A stretch of DNA of 64,000 bases from an uncultured Chloroflexota bacterium. GTDB lineage: Bacteria > Chloroflexota > Anaerolineae > Anaerolineales > Anaerolineaceae. The translations under genes were made by a program, and so were the position numbers. Location of the stretch: contig CADATZ010000001.1 in NCBI GenBank assembly GCA_902791025.1, forward strand, positions 248,001-312,000. Reading direction: 5' to 3'. The notes below the pieces were generated by a model. That model had not been told where the DNA came from. It searched no databases and saw only the letters and a list, made by a program, of their open reading frames with translations. Of this stretch, positions 1 to 8,704 are shown one piece after another. Position 1 is the stretch's first letter. The number at the start of each line of letters is the position of its first letter.

Positions 1-267
1 GAGATAGGTGATGAGGTCCTTCCGGTAATGAAAGCAGGGGAAGCTTCTGAATATTTTAATTATATTGAAGCTTATATGAACCTTGGACGGTATTCAGATG
101 CTATGGATTTGCTGCGTCGTGTTCATGCTGAAGATAAAAGTCTTGATGTTATACTTTGTCCATATGTGCATAAATGGATCCACAGTAATCCACCTGAAGA
201 CCAAAGCGTAATCTCAAGTATAATTGCTGCGATGAACAGCGTTGGCTGTTCGATGTCTAAAAATTAG
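1..267 (+). CDS. C-terminal end of an unrecognised protein (5' truncated)
   Basis: An open frame runs in from the window edge and stops at TAG 265-267, giving about 88 visible residues. The first internal ATG at 28 has no ribosome binding site and lies mid-frame, so the true start is upstream. The visible part is helical, with a stretch resembling one TPR-like helix pair (YIEAYMNLGRYSDAMDLLRR), but a single repeat is too little for a family call. The glycosyltransferase gene follows 34 bases later on the same strand, so the two may be co-transcribed. Function unknown. Confidence 0.6.
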   Translation, partial: EIGDEVLPVMKAGEASEYFNYIEAYMNLGRYSDAMDLLRRVHAEDKSLDVILCPYVHKWIHSNPPEDQSVISSIIAAMNSVGCSMSKN

Positions 268-301
268 TATTGGAAAACATAATACAGAGAAAAATGAGTC
301 T

Positions 302-1261
302 ATGACGGAAGAACATACTAAAAAAAATGTTTCAATTGTGATTCCGGTATATAACGGAGAAGAAACAGTAATACCCTTGACCGAAAGACTGTTGAAGGTT
401 CTGTCGGAAGAGTTTTCTCAATATGAGATTATTTTCGTGGATGATTGCAGTCCGGACAATAGTTGGAGTGTTTTAAAAACTCTGCAGGAAAAGAATCCTG
501 ACACGATTCATGTGATTCACCTGGCAAGAAATTTTGGACAGCATAATGCTACTCTTTGTGGGATTCGGGCTGCCCGTCATGAAATCTGTGTTACCATGGA
601 TGATGATCTGCAGCATCCACCGGAACAGCTGCATTTATTGATAGAGGAGCTTGAAAAGGGCTTTGATGTCGTTTATGCGATTCCTAAAAAAATGCCCCAT
701 TCCTGGTGGAGGAATCTCGGTTCAAAAATGGCAAAGCTGATTCTGAGCAAGATCATGGGAATACCGATTCGCGAAATCGGAGCATTTCGGGCGTTTCGTA
801 CAAATTTGAGAAACGCATTCGCGGAATATCGGAGTCCTGAGGTTTGTGTCGATCCGCTGCTGACCTGGGGAACAAAAAAATTTAGCCATGTCTATGTAGA
901 AGAAGATCAGCGTGAGATTGGGGAATCCAATTACTCATTAGGCAGTCTCATTAAAACGACGATGATGGTCATGGCAAGGTACAGCACAGTTCCGCTGCGA
1001 TTTGCAAGTGCGCTGGGATTTATTTTTATGCTATTTGGAATTGCCGTTCTGATTTATGTTCTTGTAATTAAAATTTCTCTCGGTTCAATTCCCGGATTTC
1101 CTTTCCTTGCTTCAATTATTTCTATTTTTGCCGGAGTACAACTGTTTACATTGGGTATTTTCGGCGAATATCTGGCAAGAATTTATGAAAGATCAAATGA
1201 CAGGCCTCCCTATGTAATTGGGGAAGATTCGGATAACTATAAGGAGAGTAATACACAATGA
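302..1261 (+). CDS. Polyprenyl-phosphate glycosyltransferase, GT2 (DPM1/GtrB type)
   Basis: A GT-A family 2 enzyme of 319 residues that should move a sugar from a nucleotide donor to undecaprenyl phosphate at the inner face of the membrane. The N-terminal strand IVIPVYNGEE, the VDDCSPDNS loop and the metal-binding DDDLQHPP are all present. Two membrane segments lie near residues 240-262 and 272-294, as in GtrB/ArnC-like transferases. The frame is open back to a TTG at 242, but that would overlap the upstream gene. ATG 302 avoids the overlap, although its ribosome site is weak. The gene ends in an ATGA overlap with the methyltransferase, which has a good AAGGAG site, so the two are translationally coupled. 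Sugar specificity cannot be read. Confidence 0.85.
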   Translation: MTEEHTKKNVSIVIPVYNGEETVIPLTERLLKVLSEEFSQYEIIFVDDCSPDNSWSVLKTLQEKNPDTIHVIHLARNFGQHNATLCGIRAARHEICVTMDDDLQHPPEQLHLLIEELEKGFDVVYAIPKKMPHSWWRNLGSKMAKLILSKIMGIPIREIGAFRAFRTNLRNAFAEYRSPEVCVDPLLTWGTKKFSHVYVEEDQREIGESNYSLGSLIKTTMMVMARYSTVPLRFASALGFIFMLFGIAVLIYVLVIKISLGSIPGFPFLASIISIFAGVQLFTLGIFGEYLARIYERSNDRPPYVIGEDSDNYKESNTQ

Positions 1262-1890
1262 GCGATCTTGATCCTGTAAAACACTATTTTCAAAATCTAA
1301 TTGAAAAATACGGAGGAACACCGAGTGCGATGGACTATAATTCGGCTAATGCTCAAGAGGCTCGTTTTGAGCAATTGGCTAAAGTGATCGTGCCGGATAA
1401 ACCATATTCCGTTCTTGATTTTGGCTGTGGATATGGCGCGATGGCAGATTGGTTCCGCCGTTCCGGATATAACTTTGCTCACTATTACGGTTATGATATA
1501 GTGGAAAAGTCTCTGGAAGTCGGGCGAAAAATTTATCAGGGCGATGAAAAAATCTCATTTCATTCCTCACTGAATGAAATTCCTGTATGTGATTATGCGG
1601 TGGCTTCCGGTGTTTTCAATATGAAACTGGAAGCGGACTATGAAGAATGGACTTCTTATGTAATCGAATCTCTTGAAACGATGAATAAAAAGACTTCATG
1701 TGGGTTTGCGGTAAATTTTCTGACATCCTATTCTGATGCGGATCGGATGGCTGAACGGCCTGATCTATACTACGCGGACCCCTGCAGGATCTTTGATTAC
1801 TGCAGACGACATTTCTCAAGGAACGTTGCTCTGCTGCATGACTATAAAATTTGGGACTTCACGATCATTGTGAGAAAAGAATTTGATTAG
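1258..1890 (+). CDS. Class I SAM-dependent methyltransferase
   Basis: A 210-residue protein with the Rossmann SAM-binding motif LDFGCGYGAMADWF near residues 52-65 and an acidic residue closing the next strand (YGYDIVEKS). The rest has no domain that defines the substrate. Start and stop of the upstream glycosyltransferase overlap as ATGA, so a sugar, lipid or small-molecule acceptor in envelope glycan synthesis is the simplest guess. That is inference from position only. It is the last plus-strand gene before a convergent rsmD, and a strong hairpin lies between them. Confidence 0.75.
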   Translation: MSDLDPVKHYFQNLIEKYGGTPSAMDYNSANAQEARFEQLAKVIVPDKPYSVLDFGCGYGAMADWFRRSGYNFAHYYGYDIVEKSLEVGRKIYQGDEKISFHSSLNEIPVCDYAVASGVFNMKLEADYEEWTSYVIESLETMNKKTSCGFAVNFLTSYSDADRMAERPDLYYADPCRIFDYCRRHFSRNVALLHDYKIWDFTIIVRKEFD

Positions 1891-1902
1891 AGGAAAAACA
1901 TT

Positions 1903-1976
1903 AGACGTAAGATATTAGGTGCAGGTACAAAAAGAAAAAAATCTGTCATATAGTCTGCATCTTATGTCTTACGTCT
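1903..1976. repeat. 22-bp imperfect inverted repeat between convergent genes
   Basis: Arms 1903-1924 and 1955-1976 match at 19 of 22 positions, beginning AGACGTAAGA on the left. Two of the three differences become G:T wobbles in RNA, leaving one mismatch. The 30-base loop is A-rich. The right arm abuts the rsmD stop codon. It may act as a bidirectional terminator between the methyltransferase gene and rsmD, but there is no proper U-run directly after the stem and the loop is large. A dispersed genomic repeat is the other reading. Confidence 0.55.
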
Positions 1977-2546
1977 TCAAACTTCCAATTCCTTCCTGCA
2001 ATAAAAAAGAAGCGTTGTTGAACCGTATTTCCGTTCATCAAAAAGTTCGTAACATTCGAGTTCAAGGTCTTCTCTCTCGATTGGATGGATTTGGACGATG
2101 ATCCATCCGTCATCAGTCAGCCATCCGTCATTTTTGTCCAGAACTTCCATGATCCGCTTCCACATTCCTTTGTATTGCGGAGGAGCTACATATATATATT
2201 CAAACTCTCTGTCAGGAATTCCACGCAGGATATTGAATACATCCCCGAAATAAGCCTTCGCTTGTTTTTCAAAACGAGTCAGTTTGATATTGGAAACAAG
2301 GGTATTATAGGCATTACGGTTGGCGTCACTGAAACGGACGTAGGAGGCTCCGCGGCTGAGAGCTTCCAGACCGATGGATCCCGTTCCTCCGAAAAGATCA
2401 AACATAGACGCATCGACAATATCCGGTCCGAGAATATTAAAAACTGCTTCCTTGACCCGGTCTGTAACGGGCCGAGTACTGTCTCCCGGAACGGCGTTGA
2501 GCCTCATTCCTTTCCTGCTTCCGGCAATAATTCTTGGGTTCGCCAT
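1977..2546 (-). CDS. rsmD: 16S rRNA (guanine-N2) methyltransferase, RsmD family
   Basis: The 189-residue length and order of motifs fit RsmD, which methylates G966 of 16S rRNA. The N-terminus has RIIAGSRKG and the family signature RPVTDRVKEAVFNIL. SAM motif I is FDLFGGTGSIGLEALSRGA near residues 49-67. Motif IV, normally DPPY or DPPF, reads APPQY at residues 121-125, so the catalytic-loop aspartate is replaced by alanine. The overall fold signature is otherwise intact. GtrA and an epimerase gene lie upstream on the same strand, 14 bases away, which makes this the last gene of a three-gene run. Confidence 0.85.
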   Translation of the reverse strand: MANPRIIAGSRKGMRLNAVPGDSTRPVTDRVKEAVFNILGPDIVDASMFDLFGGTGSIGLEALSRGASYVRFSDANRNAYNTLVSNIKLTRFEKQAKAYFGDVFNILRGIPDREFEYIYVAPPQYKGMWKRIMEVLDKNDGWLTDDGWIIVQIHPIEREDLELECYELFDERKYGSTTLLFYCRKELEV

Positions 2547-2560
2547 TTTGAAATAAAACC

Positions 2561-3019
2561 TTATTTTACGTCGTTATATGTCCAAAGTCTGTTCGCGAAA
2601 AAGTTCCACATCATCACGATAAATACAGCGATAACCATGGTAATATTATGCCCGACTACACTTGGACTGATAAAGAAATCCGGCGGAAGAATTTTTTCAG
2701 CCAAATTGATGATAGGCTGATCTATCGTCAGGAATAACAGATAGCGAATGCCGAGTCCGATAACATTGATCAGAAAAAACTGTCCAAGCTGCTGCATCAG
2801 CGGCTTTTCCCGTGAGTCCGGATAGGTCCAATAGCGGTTCCAGATAAAATTGCTGATGACCGCGGCAATAAAAGAAACTGTTGATGCCAGTCTTGCGTTC
2901 CCTGTGAAGTGCAGAATAAGGTTCATAATGCCGAAATCGACAACAAAACCGATTACACCGACAACACAGAATTTTAGAAATCTGGTCCGTTCAGCCGGGT
3001 TTTTTAGAAAGTTAAGCAT
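2561..3019 (-). CDS. GtrA-like membrane protein
   Basis: A 152-residue protein with four membrane segments in the GtrA pattern: [19 protein letters not shown], then a second segment near residues 40-60, a third around residues 78-100, and a fourth near the C-terminus ending in RLWTY. GtrA proteins are thought to help translocate lipid-linked sugars. The start overlaps the end of the upstream UDP-glucuronate decarboxylase gene by 8 bases, so the two are coupled. The GT2 enzyme at 302-1261 on the other strand is the kind of partner GtrA proteins usually work with. Confidence 0.85.
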   Translation of the reverse strand: MLNFLKNPAERTRFLKFCVVGVIGFVVDFGIMNLILHFTGNARLASTVSFIAAVISNFIWNRYWTYPDSREKPLMQQLGQFFLINVIGLGIRYLLFLTIDQPIINLAEKILPPDFFISPSVVGHNITMVIAVFIVMMWNFFANRLWTYNDVK

Positions 3020-3974
3020 CTTCTGCCATTCTTTCCTTGAAATAAGGAATCGTTTTTTGAATACCCTCTGCCAAACTTACCTTCGGTTCCCAACCGAGGA
3101 TCGTTTTCGCACGGGTGATGTCCGGGCGACGACGCTGCGGGTCATGCCCCAGACGCAGTTCCTTTTTTACGATAATACCTGCTGGATTTTCAGTGATGCG
3201 GTTGATTTCTTCCGCCAATTCCATGACCGTGTTTTCTGTTGGATTGCCGATGTTGACCGGGTTCGTTTCATCAGACATCAACAAACGGTAAATCCCGTCG
3301 ATCAGATCACTGACATAGCAGAAAGAACGGGTCTGCTGGCCATCGCCGTAAACTGTCAGAGGTTTCTGCTGAATGGCCTGCTTGAGAAAGTTCGGAACAA
3401 CCCGACCGTCATTGAGATCCATACGCGGACCGTAGGTATTGAAAATACGTACGATACGGGTTTCCACGCCATGAAAACGATGATAAGCCATTGTCAGAGC
3501 TTCCGCATATCGTTTTGCTTCATCATAAACAGATCGTTCCCCATTTGGGTCAACGTGCCCCCAGTAATCTTCTCTCTGCGGATGGACTTGCGGGTCACCG
3601 TATATTTCACTGGTAGAAGCTAAAAGAAAACGGGCATTGTTTGCGCGTGCAACGCCGAGTGCGTTATGTGTTCCAAGCGCTCCTGCTTTCATGGTTTGAA
3701 TCGGGAGATTTGTATAACCATACGGAGAAGCTGGATTCGGACTTGCAGGTGAGGCAAAATGCAGTACGGCATCCACATGACCGGGCACGAAAATAAAATC
3801 AGAAACATCATGACGGATAAAAGAAAAATCCGGATTAGATGCAAGATGTGCTAAATTCCGGGCATGTCCTGTTATAAAATTATCCATACCGATAACCTGA
3901 TGCCCCTTGTTTAGGAATAATTCGCATAAATGAGAGCCAAGAAAGCCGGCTGCACCCGTTATTAAAACCCGCAT
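3012..3974 (-). CDS. NAD-dependent epimerase/dehydratase, UDP-glucuronate decarboxylase type
   Basis: A short-chain dehydrogenase of 320 residues. The NAD-binding [10 protein letters not shown] sits at the N-terminus, [11 protein letters not shown] precedes the catalytic tyrosine-lysine pair YDEAKRYAE near residue 150, and [18 protein letters not shown] and the arginine-containing [11 protein letters not shown] follow. This pattern is that of UXS, which turns UDP-glucuronate into UDP-xylose. ATG 3974 is preceded by GGAGGG. It is the first gene of a run with gtrA and rsmD, so it probably supplies an activated pentose for envelope glycans. Other UDP-sugar epimerases cannot be fully excluded. 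Confidence 0.85.
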   Translation of the reverse strand: MRVLITGAAGFLGSHLCELFLNKGHQVIGMDNFITGHARNLAHLASNPDFSFIRHDVSDFIFVPGHVDAVLHFASPASPNPASPYGYTNLPIQTMKAGALGTHNALGVARANNARFLLASTSEIYGDPQVHPQREDYWGHVDPNGERSVYDEAKRYAEALTMAYHRFHGVETRIVRIFNTYGPRMDLNDGRVVPNFLKQAIQQKPLTVYGDGQQTRSFCYVSDLIDGIYRLLMSDETNPVNIGNPTENTVMELAEEINRITENPAGIIVKKELRLGHDPQRRRPDITRAKTILGWEPKVSLAEGIQKTIPYFKERMAEDA

Positions 3975-4055
3975 GATTTCCCTCCAAAAACAATTGTTTA
4001 CAAACGTATATATTTTACCCTAAAATGTTACGGATAGTAAAAAGTCATAAAGATA

Positions 4056-4175
4056 TCAAAAAGGTATCTATTCCGAACGGAGCAAATGGGGACTGGCTAC
4101 TTGTGCCGCGAAGCCGACACGAGTGTGCCTGTACCCATGTGCTCCGCTTTGGGTTCTGAATAGATACTCAAAAAG
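4056..4175. mobile_element. 104-bp MITE-like palindromic element with 8-bp target duplication
   Basis: The element occupies 4064-4167. Its ends are perfect 10-bp inverted repeats, GTATCTATTC at 4064-4073 and GAATAGATAC at 4158-4167. Directly outside both ends stands the same octamer TCAAAAAG, at 4056-4063 and 4168-4175, the signature of a transposition event. The inverted repeat continues inward with a second block, CGGAGCAAATGGG against CCCATGTGCTCCG (12 of 13), and a third short stem around GTGCC..GACAC. The core GACTGGCT..GTGCCTGT resembles REP sequences linked to RAYT-type transposases. There is no coding capacity. It lies in the 333-base gap between the UXS promoter and the nucleotidase terminator. 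Confidence 0.75.
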
Positions 4176-4250
4176 ATCGATTTCTTTATTATAAAAAATA
4201 GTGGATTAGTGTTGCGCGGCAAAATTCTGAACGTTTGCCGTTATTTCAAT

Positions 4251-4280
4251 GAAAAAGACGGCAGAACTTTCTGCCGTCTT
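4251..4280 (-). terminator. Intrinsic terminator of the 5'-nucleotidase gene
   Basis: A GC-rich stem AGACGGCAGA pairs with TCTGCCGTCT around a 6-base loop. Reading on the minus strand it is followed by a U-run (CTTTTTC). It begins 27 bases past the stop codon of the nucleotidase gene. Confidence 0.85.
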
Positions 4281-4307
4281 TCGAAATACTTTTAGTCAGT
4301 AAATGAC

Positions 4308-5954
4308 TTATTTGATTGTGATACGACCCTGCGGTTCCTTATAGGCGCTCAGTTCGCCCTTGAGAGAAGTGATGTAGTTGACAACAACCTGGTAATCCAT
4401 AATACCGGGGTCAAGGACGACCGGATCTTCCATGAAGAATGTGGTACCATCGCCGCCCTCTGCTAACAGGTAGTTATGGGAGGCAACCAGATATTCAGCA
4501 TTCGGGTCGATCGGAGCCCATTTGCCGTCTTTTTCAACTTCAACATCCACAACACGGCGCGGCGCATCTTCGATAAAGCCGAAGAAGATACCCTTTTCAT
4601 CAGCAATCGCGGGTGATTCGATGGAAGTGTCGATGGTATAGCGGAGTCCGGCGACCTGGAGGAAACCGCCATTTTCACCGGTTGCACCGTCTTTGGTCTT
4701 ATATTCAGCCTTGGTGTTGCGGGAAGTCCATTCAAGGGCATCGAGAACCTGCTGGCCGGTAGCTTTGACTGCGTAAAGCTGGTTGCCAAACGGATGGCAG
4801 GCTTTGATGTCTTCAAAGGTCAGATCACCTTCAGCAAGGTTTACACGGATACCGCCGCCATTGGCAAAAGCGATATCAGCGTTCGTCGCATGACGATAAG
4901 CATCGGCAACAAGGTCACCAAGGTTGGTTTCGCGGGAGCGGACCATGCGGATGCCATCTTCATCAGTGATCCACAGATTAACATTGGAAGTAGCAACGAC
5001 CTCATGGATCATTTCTTCATAGTCAGCAGTGATTGAGGCTTCGACCAGATCAAAACCGACACTGCGCGGCAGTGTACCATTGATGATGGTGGTGCTGATC
5101 AGGCCGTCATCGGTGATGGTCAGCAGACCGACATACTGGAGTTTTGTACCGGTGGAAGAGAGCGGAATCAGGTCGCCGTCTTCATTCGGAACCATCATGG
5201 ACGGGATCACACTGTGGGAATGTCCATCAAGAACGGCATCAATGCCGGTAGTGTTTTCAATAACATCGATTGAGCGATAGGGTTCCGTATCTTCTTTCAT
5301 GCCCAGGTGGGAAAGAAGAATTACATAATCAGCACCTTCCAAACGTGCCTCGTCAACAGCATCCTGAATCAATCCGTAAAGGATCTCGCCGTCCATGCCG
5401 TAACCGAAATCATAGACATATTCTCCGTTTTCCTGGAAGAATGACGGGGTAGAGGTCGCGATGCTCAGCGGAGTGGCTGCACCAACGAAAGCAACTTTTA
5501 CATCTTCGAATTCATGAATTACATAGGGCTTTACAGCCTTCAGTTTGTTCACCTTATTACCGGTGTAGCTGATGTTGGCGCAGACATACTTGAATTCAGC
5601 CATATCAATAAGCTTTTCAAGCTGTTCCATGCCATAGTCAAATTCATGGTTGCCGATGGTTGCATAATCGTAACCTGCAGCGTTCATGAAATCAATGATG
5701 TATTCACCCTGAGAAACGGCACCGATCACATCACCCTGCACGGCATCGCCATTGTCGACAAGCAGCACATTTGGCGTGAGTGTCTCATAGAAATCCTTCA
5801 GCTCAGCCACAGCACTGTAGGTGAGGTTATCTTCATAACCGCAGTGTACATCGTTGGTGAAAAGGATTACGATTTCTTCCGCATCTGCATAAACGCCGCA
5901 GAAGGAGGCAAGCATAAGCACTGCCATAACAATACAAATCAAACTTTTCTTCAT
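4308..5954 (-). CDS. Secreted 5'-nucleotidase / 2',3'-cyclic phosphodiesterase family
   Basis: A UshA/YfkN-type metallophosphatase of 548 residues that should hydrolyse extracellular nucleotides. The start at 5954 gives a signal peptide (MKKSLICIVMAVLMLASF, cleavage near ADA-EE) and has AAGGAG at good spacing. The longer frame from 5999 lacks both. The metallophosphoesterase half carries the metal ligands in FTNDVHCG, NGDAVQGD, GNHEFDYG and LDGHSHS. The C-terminal nucleotidase half contains FANGGGIRVNL and the substrate-stacking region near LAEGGDGTTFF. There is no LPXTG or C-terminal anchor, so the product should be released. It is a single gene, with its own terminator. Confidence 0.9.
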   Translation of the reverse strand: MKKSLICIVMAVLMLASFCGVYADAEEIVILFTNDVHCGYEDNLTYSAVAELKDFYETLTPNVLLVDNGDAVQGDVIGAVSQGEYIIDFMNAAGYDYATIGNHEFDYGMEQLEKLIDMAEFKYVCANISYTGNKVNKLKAVKPYVIHEFEDVKVAFVGAATPLSIATSTPSFFQENGEYVYDFGYGMDGEILYGLIQDAVDEARLEGADYVILLSHLGMKEDTEPYRSIDVIENTTGIDAVLDGHSHSVIPSMMVPNEDGDLIPLSSTGTKLQYVGLLTITDDGLISTTIINGTLPRSVGFDLVEASITADYEEMIHEVVATSNVNLWITDEDGIRMVRSRETNLGDLVADAYRHATNADIAFANGGGIRVNLAEGDLTFEDIKACHPFGNQLYAVKATGQQVLDALEWTSRNTKAEYKTKDGATGENGGFLQVAGLRYTIDTSIESPAIADEKGIFFGFIEDAPRRVVDVEVEKDGKWAPIDPNAEYLVASHNYLLAEGGDGTTFFMEDPVVLDPGIMDYQVVVNYITSLKGELSAYKEPQGRITIK

Positions 5955-6142
5955 AAATACTCCTTTCGGTCTATTTATTAAATTATAACAAAAAAACATA
6001 GATAGAGATGTATTTTTTTTATGAAATCGAAAAGAAATGTATTAATCTATAAACAGAAATGTGCTTGTACATTTTTTGCTGATGTGAGGCTAAAAAAATA
6101 TTATATTTAAAATACCGTCCCAATTATGATGCTTTTAGAAAG

Positions 6143-7042
6143 CTATTTAGATTTTTCTAATGGCTCGGCGTGAATAAAGACATGGTCAATATCTCCGCGC
6201 TGTGCCATTTTATTTTCTATTTCAGTTTCGATGTCATGAACCTGAGATAATGGCATATTACCATCCAGGTCAATATGTACGTCAAGACGTAATTTTGTTC
6301 CAATATATTCTGCGTATAGTTGGTGAACTCCGGAAACGCCCGGAACAGATTCAATTTCAGAACGCAGCGTATTCAGTTTTTCCTGTGTTGCTCCGTGACC
6401 GGTTAGATAGTTGAAATTTTCAATAAAAGTCATGACAGCAGTACGTAATATCCAAACTGAAAGAAGCAAACCCGCTATCGGATCTGCAAGCGGACTGATT
6501 AAATTAGAGAGCAAAATACCAAGCGCTGCGGTGGCTGATGTCATTGTATCCATCAGGTTATCCTTAGCAGCCGCTTCCAGTGCCCGGTTTGAAATGCTCT
6601 GTGCGATTTTTCGTATAGAATAATACATCAGGAATTTTATGATTGCCGAACATATCAAAACAAGAACAGGCATCCCAGGTTCGATTGTTGAGGGCGCTCC
6701 ATTCAGTTTCTGTAACGATTCACGCAATGCGGCGATGCCTGCCCATCCCATTGAGAGACTGATCACAAGGCCGACTACCGGTTCAAACCTTTCGTGACCA
6801 TGTGGATGGGAGAGATCTGCGGGCTTGATGGAAATCAAAAGTCCTATGATCAATGTGATTGAATATAAAACATCAGAGAATGAATTAAGGGCATCGGCAT
6901 GAAGTGCCGCGCTGCCTGAATGGAGTGCAGCGGTCCATTTCCCGAACGCAAGAAGCAGATTGCCAGCAAATGTAATTACAAGCGCAATATACATACGGTG
7001 AATATTCTTATCATCGCGAATTGTATCTTCATACCATTTCAT
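6143..7042 (-). CDS. Cation diffusion facilitator (CDF) transporter
   Basis: A 299-residue membrane transporter with about six membrane segments and a cytoplasmic C-terminal domain. The metal site of membrane helix 2 is visible as HADALNSFSD, and the matching helix 5 site as KDNLMD (the usual HxxxD reads KDNLMD here, so one histidine is absent). The C-terminal dimerisation domain has the expected SEIESVPGV..HQLYAEYIG pattern and ends with a histidine-containing strand (HVFIHAEP). Members export Zn, Fe, Mn or Cd by proton exchange, but the substrate is uncertain. It stands alone, with a convergent-free gap on both sides. Confidence 0.85.
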   Translation of the reverse strand: MKWYEDTIRDDKNIHRMYIALVITFAGNLLLAFGKWTAALHSGSAALHADALNSFSDVLYSITLIIGLLISIKPADLSHPHGHERFEPVVGLVISLSMGWAGIAALRESLQKLNGAPSTIEPGMPVLVLICSAIIKFLMYYSIRKIAQSISNRALEAAAKDNLMDTMTSATAALGILLSNLISPLADPIAGLLLSVWILRTAVMTFIENFNYLTGHGATQEKLNTLRSEIESVPGVSGVHQLYAEYIGTKLRLDVHIDLDGNMPLSQVHDIETEIENKMAQRGDIDHVFIHAEPLEKSK

Positions 7043-7102
7043 AAAATCCTATATTACTATAAAATTCCGGGTTAGTTATATAAAATTTACAGATAATAAA
7101 TT

Positions 7103-7129
7103 GGGGCTATCCCTCTGCGGAACAGCCCC
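7103..7129 (-). terminator. Probable terminator of the LRR protein gene
   Basis: GGGGCT pairs with AGCCCC around a 15-base loop. On the minus strand the stem is followed only by AATTTATTA, a poor U-run, so termination is likely but not strong. It lies 50 bases past the LRR stop codon. Confidence 0.5.
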
Positions 7130-7178
7130 GGAATATATTTTGTAAATAGATGAAAAAAATTTTGTTTAAAGCAGAATC

Positions 7179-8558
7179 TTATACAATATCGGCAGGCAGA
7201 TATTCCACATTTTTGTGCTCAACGGGTACATTATTTTGGATAGCCCATTCTTCACCGAGTGAACCCGGTTCCGCTTTTACGGTAAGATCTTCAATACCGT
7301 AAAAGGCACCTCCACCGATTGAATACAGATTTGAGGAAAAATCGATCGATTTTATGCCGGTACATTCAAGGAACGCGTAATTTCCGATATAATGCAGGCT
7401 ATCGGGAAAAACAAGTTCTGATAAACCGGTGCAGTGAAAAAATGCTCCTTCCCCGATGCTGCTGAGAGATTTCGGAAAGCTTATTTCTGTCAACGCATTG
7501 CATTCATAAAAAGCATAGTTTCCGATCCAGCTCAAACCGGCTGGAAGCGTCACAGATATCAGGTCAGCACAGTTACTGAAAGCACTGTTTCCAATACCAA
7601 TCACATTTTCAGGAATTTTGATCTCTTCCAGACCGCTTTCAGCAAAAGCAGCGTCTTTTATGCTGATAACAGTCTTCGGCAGTTCTATAGATTTCAGTTC
7701 CTTATGTTTGTAAAAGGATTCCTGAGCAATAGAGCGAGTCCCTTGAGGAACGGTGTAGGTTTCATTTTCGCTGTTCCATAAATAAGCGATCAGCTCCCGG
7801 TTTTGAATGCCAAAAAGTGCTCCTGAATATACTTCATAGTTACTGTTGAGCGGTGATATGTGTATAGATTTCAAGGACAGACAGCCGCAAAACGGATTAC
7901 CGTTTATTGTTTTGATCGATTCTGAAAAGGTAATTTCTTCTATAAAATTGTTTTCAGAAAAAGCAGCATAATCGATATCCGTTATCCATGCGGGAACCTC
8001 GAATTTCTTATCCTGTTTACCGGCAGGATAGGTGATCAATTTGTTCCCTCTTTTATCATACAGGACACCATTTTCAACGGAATAAAAATTATTTTCTTCT
8101 GATATTCCAATTTCAGTGAGTTTATCGCAGCGGTCAAATGGATTCATGCCCATATGGAGAAGTGTAGCTGGAAGTGTAATACTTTCCAATTGAACGTCTC
8201 CCTGAAAAACAAGTTCTCCAAGTGAAAGCAATCCATCCGGAAGCATAACAGACTTTAATGCTGTACATTCAGTAAAAGCGTGGTCTCCGATATAAACGAC
8301 AGAATCAGGAATTGTAATACTTGTAAGCGTTTCATTATGACTGAAAGCAGAAGAACCGATTGATGTGACAATATGACCTTTAATTACAGAGGGTATTGAG
8401 ATATTTTCATACTCCCCGATGAATTTTGATATTTCAGCACTGTTGTCGGGAAGAATGACATAGATAAAATCATTATAAGTCAAATCTTCCGCAAAACAGT
8501 TAGATGCAGCAATAAAAATCGCTGAAAGAATAAAAAAAAGAAATTTTCTAATATTCAT
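7179..8558 (-). CDS. Secreted leucine-rich repeat protein, BspA/LRR_5 type
   Basis: A 459-residue extracellular protein. The signal peptide is MNIRKFLFFILSAIFIAAS with cleavage near CFA-ED, and ATG 8558 is preceded by GGAGAG. About a dozen LRR_5 repeats of roughly 23 residues follow, with the recurring pattern L-IxLPxxLxxIGxxAFxxC, for example LTSITIPDSVVYIGDHAF. Two repeats are interrupted by longer inserts around residues 155-180 and 250-275. Such proteins bind host or community partners or form surface scaffolds. No anchor, LPXTG or SLH domain is visible. The gene is monocistronic. Confidence 0.85.
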   Translation of the reverse strand: MNIRKFLFFILSAIFIAASNCFAEDLTYNDFIYVILPDNSAEISKFIGEYENISIPSVIKGHIVTSIGSSAFSHNETLTSITIPDSVVYIGDHAFTECTALKSVMLPDGLLSLGELVFQGDVQLESITLPATLLHMGMNPFDRCDKLTEIGISEENNFYSVENGVLYDKRGNKLITYPAGKQDKKFEVPAWITDIDYAAFSENNFIEEITFSESIKTINGNPFCGCLSLKSIHISPLNSNYEVYSGALFGIQNRELIAYLWNSENETYTVPQGTRSIAQESFYKHKELKSIELPKTVISIKDAAFAESGLEEIKIPENVIGIGNSAFSNCADLISVTLPAGLSWIGNYAFYECNALTEISFPKSLSSIGEGAFFHCTGLSELVFPDSLHYIGNYAFLECTGIKSIDFSSNLYSIGGGAFYGIEDLTVKAEPGSLGEEWAIQNNVPVEHKNVEYLPADIV

Positions 8559-8650
8559 TTTCTCTCCTTCTGATTCACATGGGTTTTAAAAGTTTCGTTA
8601 TCAGGTATAAAGACCTTAATCATTATACTTTAAAAAACTGATGATAGAAA

Positions 8651-8676
8651 AAGAGACAGTCTTATTGCTGTCTCTT
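8651..8676 (-). terminator. Intrinsic terminator of the Gln/Pro/Tyr-rich protein gene
   Basis: A 9-bp stem AAGAGACAG/CTGTCTCTT closes an 8-base loop and on the minus strand runs into TTTCTATC. It follows the stop codon of the secreted protein gene at 8705. Confidence 0.8.
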
Positions 8677-8704
8677 GAAATGTGTGCAGAAGAAAAATCA
8701 GTTT

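Noticed and set aside
2085..2720. 211-residue open frame on the plus strand
   Set aside because: It is antisense to rsmD and gtrA, both well supported, has no ribosome site and no recognisable protein pattern.
2850..3623. 257-residue open frame on the plus strand
   Set aside because: Antisense to gtrA and UXS; composition is that of a reversed coding frame.
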